Positions 60,722 through 64,000 of a DNA stretch of 64,000 nucleotides are shown in pieces. Position 1 is the first letter of the stretch. Each line of letters begins with the position of its first letter. Both the position numbers and the translations under genes were made by a program. Source of the DNA: JACDAN01 sp963802375 (GTDB lineage: Bacteria > Actinomycetota > Thermoleophilia > Gaiellales > Gaiellaceae); assembly GCA_963802375.1 (NCBI GenBank), contig CAWDIJ010000011.1, forward strand, positions 1 to 64,000. The letters run 5' to 3'. The notes under the pieces were generated by a model. The model saw nothing but the letters and a program-made list of their open reading frames with translations. It ran no database searches and was not told the DNA's origin.

Positions 60722-61249
60722 TTGTACAAGGTCGGCGACAAGGTGGTGTATCCGCACCACGGGGCGGGCACCGTCGTGAAGAAGGAGACCCGTGAGGTGC
60801 TCGGGGAGAAGCGCGAGTATCTGACGATTCAGATCCTTCACAACGACATGACCGTGAACGTGCCAGCCGAGAACGCCGAGGCCGTCGGCTTGCGCAAGGT
60901 CATCAACGAGGACACGGTCAAGGAAGTCGTCAAGGCGCTGACCGGCAACGGCACCACGATGCCGAAGAACTGGAACCGCCGCTTCAAGCACAACCGCGAC
61001 AAGATGAAGACCGGCGACATCTTCGAGCTCGCCGAGGTCGTGCGGAACCTCTCGCTGAGAGACCGCGACAAGGGGCTGTCGACGGGCGAGAAGCAGATGT
61101 TCGTCAAGGCGAAGAAGATCCTCATCAGCGAACTCATGTACGCGAAGGGGATGGACGAGGAGGAGACCGCCGAGTGGCTCGACGGCGTGCTCGTCTCCGA
61201 CCTCAACGCCAAGAAGAAGCCGCGCGCAAAGGCCGGCGCAGCCGCGTAG
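60722..61249 (+). CDS. carD: CarD family transcriptional regulator
   Basis: A 175-residue RNA-polymerase-binding protein. The N-terminal RID/Tudor-like domain (YKVGDKVVYPHHGAGTVVKK) binds the polymerase beta subunit; the C-terminal helical DNA-binding domain contains the conserved tryptophan (MPKNWNRRFKHNRDKM) that wedges at the upstream fork. It stabilises open complexes. TTG is chosen because GGGGAGG lies six bases upstream and family proteins begin x-YKVGD; a GTG five codons earlier lies within the ribosome site. Confidence 0.95.
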   Translation: MYKVGDKVVYPHHGAGTVVKKETREVLGEKREYLTIQILHNDMTVNVPAENAEAVGLRKVINEDTVKEVVKALTGNGTTMPKNWNRRFKHNRDKMKTGDIFELAEVVRNLSLRDRDKGLSTGEKQMFVKAKKILISELMYAKGMDEEETAEWLDGVLVSDLNAKKKPRAKAGAAA

Positions 61250-61275
61250 CCCACAAGAGGCCCTAAGCTCAGCCT

Positions 61276-61953
61276 GTGAGCGTCTGGGCCGTCATCGCCG
61301 CGGCGGGACGCGGCGACAGACTCGGCTTGGACCGGCCGAAGGCATTCGCGAACCTGCGCGATCGCCCGCTGCTCGCCGAGAGCCTCGAGCGGCTAGAAAG
61401 CTCCGGCTGGATCGACGCGATCGTCGTCGCCGCCCCGCCCGGCTGGGAGGAGCCCGTCATCCTGCTTGCCGAGGAGCTGGGCTGCGGGAAGGTCGTCGAG
61501 TCGGTGACGGGCGGCGAGTCGCGCGCAGCCTCAGTCGCCGCCGCGATCGCCGTCGTGCCGGAGGATGCAGCCGTCGTCCTCGTCCACGACGCGGCCCGGC
61601 CCGTTCTGCCGGAGGAAGTCATCGAGCGCGTACTGACCGCCCTGAACGAGGGCTGGGACGGTGCGATCCCCGTCCTGCCCCTCGCGGACACCGTCAAGCG
61701 CGTCGAGTCCGACCGCGTCGTCGAGACCCTCGATCGCGAAACCCTCGCCGTTGCGCAGACGCCGCAGGCGTTCCTCTCGCCGGTCCTGCGCGGTGCGCTC
61801 GGGGACGCCCAGGCGACGGACTGTGCCGCCCTCGTCGAGGCCCGCGGCGGCCGGATCAAGGCGGTGCCGGGCGACCCGCGGCTGGTCAAGGTCACCGAGC
61901 CGGCCGACCTCGAGCTGGTCGAGAGCCTGCTTCCCGAAGCCGTCGAAGAGTGA
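61276..61953 (+). CDS. ispD: 2-C-methyl-D-erythritol 4-phosphate cytidylyltransferase
   Basis: A 225-residue enzyme of the MEP isoprenoid pathway. The nucleotide loop AAAGRGDRLGLDRPKAF is followed by VVESVTGGESRAASVAAAI and VLVHDAARPVLPEEVIERVL, and the late TEPADLELVESLL matches the family end. It uses CTP. The GTG start follows carD by 26 bp; the stop overlaps the next start as GTGA. Confidence 0.94.
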   Translation: MSVWAVIAAAGRGDRLGLDRPKAFANLRDRPLLAESLERLESSGWIDAIVVAAPPGWEEPVILLAEELGCGKVVESVTGGESRAASVAAAIAVVPEDAAVVLVHDAARPVLPEEVIERVLTALNEGWDGAIPVLPLADTVKRVESDRVVETLDRETLAVAQTPQAFLSPVLRGALGDAQATDCAALVEARGGRIKAVPGDPRLVKVTEPADLELVESLLPEAVEE

Positions 61954-62744
61954 TCGTCGACTACCACCTGCACCTTCGAGCGCCGGACGGGTCCCTCGAT
62001 CATTCGGTCGAGGGCATCGAGCGCTTCGTCGAGGTGGCGGCCGAGCGCGGAATCGACGAGATCGGATTCACAGAGCACGTCTACTACTTCGCGCAGACCC
62101 GCGAGCTCTGGAGCGTTCCCTACCAGCTCGACCGCTGCCGGCACGACCTGGAGCCGTACGTCGAGGCGATCGTCGAGGCCCGGCGGCAGGGCATGCCCGT
62201 GAAGCTCGGCCTGGAGGTGGATTACGTTCCGGGTCGCGAAGAAGACACGCGGCGAGTGCTCGAGCCGTATCCCTGGGACTTCCTGCTCGGTTCGATCCAC
62301 TACCTGGACGGCTTTGCGCTCGACCAGGCGCCGGGCCTCGTTCACGAGCTGGGCCCGGACCGCGCCTGGAAGCGCTACTTCACAGCGCTCGAGAGTGCCG
62401 CCCGCAGCGGGCTCTTCGACTCACTGGCGCATCCCGACCTCGTCAAGTTCTTCGGGGAGCGCGTCTCGTGGGACTACGCACCGTTAGCCGGCTCTCTCAA
62501 CGGCGTCTGCATCGAGATCTCGAGCGCAGGGCTCCACAAGCCGCACGGCCGCATCTACCCCGAGCTCGATCTGCTCACGGCGGCGAAGCGCGCGGGAGCA
62601 GGGATCACGCTTGCTTCCGACGCGCACCATCCGGGGGATGTGGGTCGCGATCTCGACCGCGCGCTCGATCACGCTCGAGCCGGCGGGTACGAGACGGTCA
62701 CCGTCTTCGAACGGCGGCAGGCTCGGCAGGAGCCGCTCGGATGA
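61950..62744 (+). CDS. PHP-domain phosphoesterase (histidinol-phosphatase-like)
   Basis: A 264-residue metal-dependent PHP enzyme: VDYHLHLRAPDGSLDHSVEG (first metal motif), DEIGFTEHVYYF, LGLEVDYVPGREEDTRRVLE, LLGSIHYLDGF, FDSLAHPDLVKFF and SDAHHPGDVGRDLDRAL, the full set of histidine/aspartate ligands. The closest pattern is HisK-type histidinol-phosphatase, but no his gene is nearby. It is wedged between ispD and ispF with 4-bp overlaps on both sides, so it is co-translated with the isoprenoid enzymes. Confidence 0.87.
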   Translation: MIVDYHLHLRAPDGSLDHSVEGIERFVEVAAERGIDEIGFTEHVYYFAQTRELWSVPYQLDRCRHDLEPYVEAIVEARRQGMPVKLGLEVDYVPGREEDTRRVLEPYPWDFLLGSIHYLDGFALDQAPGLVHELGPDRAWKRYFTALESAARSGLFDSLAHPDLVKFFGERVSWDYAPLAGSLNGVCIEISSAGLHKPHGRIYPELDLLTAAKRAGAGITLASDAHHPGDVGRDLDRALDHARAGGYETVTVFERRQARQEPLG

Positions 62745-63217
62745 GGGTCGGCCTCGGTGTGGACGCGCACGGGTTCGACGCGAGCGTGCCGCTCGTCCTC
62801 GGCGGCGTCGAGTTCCCCGACGAGCCCGGGCTCTCGGGGCACTCGGACGGCGACGTCGTGACGCATGCGCTGATCGACGCACTGCTCGGCGCGGCGAACC
62901 TCGGCGACATCGGCGCGATGTTTCCCTCGGACGACGACGAGCTCGCCGGGATCTCCTCGCTCCTGCTCCTGAGCCGCGCCTACCGGCGTGTGCACGACGC
63001 GGGGTACGACCTCGTCAATGCGAGCTGTGTCCTGATCGGCGAGCGCCCGAAGATCGCAGACCACCGGGCCGAGATGGTGGTTCGCCTGGCCGAGGCGCTC
63101 GGCGTGGAGCCGGACCGCGTAGCAGTCTCCGGCACGACGACCGACCGCCTCGGCTTCACCGGTCGTGGTGAAGGGCTCGCTGCACAGGCGGTCGCGCTAC
63201 TGCGGAAGCGCGACTGA
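62741..63217 (+). CDS. ispF: 2-C-methyl-D-erythritol 2,4-cyclodiphosphate synthase
   Basis: A 158-residue trimeric zinc enzyme. It starts MRVGLGVDAHGFDASVPLVL, with the metal-binding D-x-H, then GLSGHSDGDVVTHALIDALL with the third ligand histidine and the DGD loop, GDIGAMFP, and the C-terminal SGTTTDRLGFTGRGEGLAAQ. It makes the cyclodiphosphate from the CDP-ME phosphate. ATGA overlap with the PHP gene. The end overlaps mutY on the other strand by 21 bp. Confidence 0.95.
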   Translation: MRVGLGVDAHGFDASVPLVLGGVEFPDEPGLSGHSDGDVVTHALIDALLGAANLGDIGAMFPSDDDELAGISSLLLLSRAYRRVHDAGYDLVNASCVLIGERPKIADHRAEMVVRLAEALGVEPDRVAVSGTTTDRLGFTGRGEGLAAQAVALLRKRD

Positions 63218-63907
63218 GCCGCCGTCGTCGACGACGAGCCCGTCGCGGATCAACGACTCGACCGCCTCGTGATCCAGGCCGCTCGAACGTCCGCCGGCAA
63301 CGAGCCTCAGGGTCTCCGCGCGGCGCTGGCGGAACGAGCCCTCGAACCGCGACTGCTTGCGAAGCGGCTCGTAGCGCCGTCCGCGCGATGGACAGCCGCC
63401 GGCGAGCGGGCAGACGCCGCACCGAGGCACCCGCGCAAGGCACACCTCGCGACCGAGATCCATCAGCGCTTCCGCCGCGGCCGGCCCGAACTCGGCGCCG
63501 CTGCGTTCGATCACGCGGCGCACGTTCGTGTCTATCGGGAGGACGGGCTCGTTCCACGCGAACCGGCGCACCGCAGCCGCCGTGTACGCGCCGACGCCGG
63601 GAAGCTCCGTGAGGTCGGCCGGCCAGCCGTCCTCGGCAACGATCTGCGCGGCGCGGTGGAGGTTCACCGCCCGGCGGTTGTACCCGAGCCCCTGCCAGGC
63701 GCGAATGACCTCGTCGCGGCCGGCGCCGGCCAACGACTCGACATCGGGCCACCGCTCCATCCACGCCTCGAAGCGCGGTACCACGCGAACGACTTGCGTC
63801 TGCTGGAGCATCACCTCGGAGACGAGCACCGCGTACGGGTCCCTCCGGCGCCGCCAAGGAAGGTCGCGGCGATTCTCCGCGAACCAGGCCAAGAGGTCGG
63901 CTTCCAC
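63197..63907 (-). CDS. mutY: A/G-specific adenine glycosylase
   Basis: A 236-residue HhH-GPD glycosylase removing adenine opposite oxidised guanine. ENRRDLPWRRRRDPYAVLVS and EVMLQQTQV at the start, helix-hairpin-helix with LTELPGVGAYTAAAVRRFAW and catalytic aspartate in PVLPIDTNVRRVI, and the iron-sulfur cysteines CLARVPRCGVCPLAGGCP. It lacks the C-terminal NUDIX-like domain of full MutY, so it is a short form. GTG is the likely start, 14 bp after the stop of the gene upstream; the frame is open further upstream. Confidence 0.9.
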   Translation of the reverse strand: MEADLLAWFAENRRDLPWRRRRDPYAVLVSEVMLQQTQVVRVVPRFEAWMERWPDVESLAGAGRDEVIRAWQGLGYNRRAVNLHRAAQIVAEDGWPADLTELPGVGAYTAAAVRRFAWNEPVLPIDTNVRRVIERSGAEFGPAAAEALMDLGREVCLARVPRCGVCPLAGGCPSRGRRYEPLRKQSRFEGSFRQRRAETLRLVAGGRSSGLDHEAVESLIRDGLVVDDGGSVALPQ

Positions 63908-63921
63908 GGAACGGATGGTGC

Positions 63922-64000
63922 CTACTGCTGCGGCCGCTGCACCTCGAAGAAGAGCAGCCCGTGATCGGACATCTCGCGGACCCACTCGAGCTGCTTCGCC
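63922..64000 (-). CDS. C-terminal end of a gene running off the window
   Basis: The last 25 codons read AKQLEWVREMSDHGLLFFEV and QRPQQ, then TAG. GC-rich wobble bases and sensible composition support a real gene whose start lies beyond the window. Too short to name. Confidence 0.5.
   Translation of the reverse strand, partial: AKQLEWVREMSDHGLLFFEVQRPQQ

Overview
The window is GC-rich, densely coded chromosomal DNA. It uses GTG, TTG and even CTG starts freely and packs many genes with 4-bp stop/start overlaps. The gene content (CarD, ClpC, RadA, CGNR zinc finger protein, DUF2469, DUF4081-GNAT, DUF2339/DUF3999 pair, MalT-like LuxR regulators) points to an actinobacterium in the broad sense. 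A Thermoleophilia-type (Gaiellales/Solirubrobacterales-like) soil lineage is the best guess; this is inference from gene families, not from a marker gene. No rRNA, tRNA, CRISPR array, transposase or integrase was found.

Layout. (1) 0-9.4 kb is an accessory-looking stretch: small unknown genes, a YciI-family protein, a secreted ScyD-like beta-propeller, a quinone-oxidoreductase-like enzyme, a tandem pair of small membrane proteins, three LuxR-type regulators, and a family of degenerate dispersed repeats between the genes. (2) 9.4-13.7 kb holds two divergent acyl-CoA dehydrogenases around a perfect palindromic operator, followed by a short-chain dehydrogenase and an Asp-box protein. (3) 13.7-25.5 kb carries cell-envelope and housekeeping genes: VanW-like protein, thioesterase, DUF2339/DUF3999, sirtuin, L,D-transpeptidase, lipid/diacylglycerol kinase, nucleoside phosphorylase, CGNR regulator, GNAT enzyme. 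(4) 25.5-42.8 kb is core metabolism and information processing: histidine phosphatase, tilS-hpt-ftsH, folP-folB, folK, DUF2469, coaX, dus, greA, a membrane-anchored Clp N-domain protein, lysS. (5) 42.8-53.1 kb is an exopolysaccharide locus: low-molecular-weight phosphatase, two glycosyltransferases, flippase, chain-length/tyrosine kinase, O-antigen ligase, epimerase, and a membrane sugar-phosphate transferase. (6) 53.1-64 kb has clpC, an FMN-dependent hydroxyacid oxidase with a doubled operator, two secreted propeller proteins, radA-carD, ispD-PHP-ispF, mutY and the end of one more gene.

The genes cooperate in several visible units: fatty-acid beta-oxidation (9.4-12.7 kb), folate synthesis (folP, folB, folK), the MEP isoprenoid branch (ispD, ispF), surface-polysaccharide assembly with a kinase/phosphatase pair, and ClpC/FtsH proteolysis.

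Three things stand out. Two leader regions, upstream of the histidine phosphatase and of the DUF2469 gene, share conserved sequence blocks around hairpins whose stems differ in sequence but keep pairing: a candidate undescribed structured RNA. The greA leader carries an intrinsic terminator between a strong promoter and the start codon. Six or seven otherwise conserved genes are each broken by a one-base indel, almost always one extra base, which looks more like a sequence-quality problem than gene decay.
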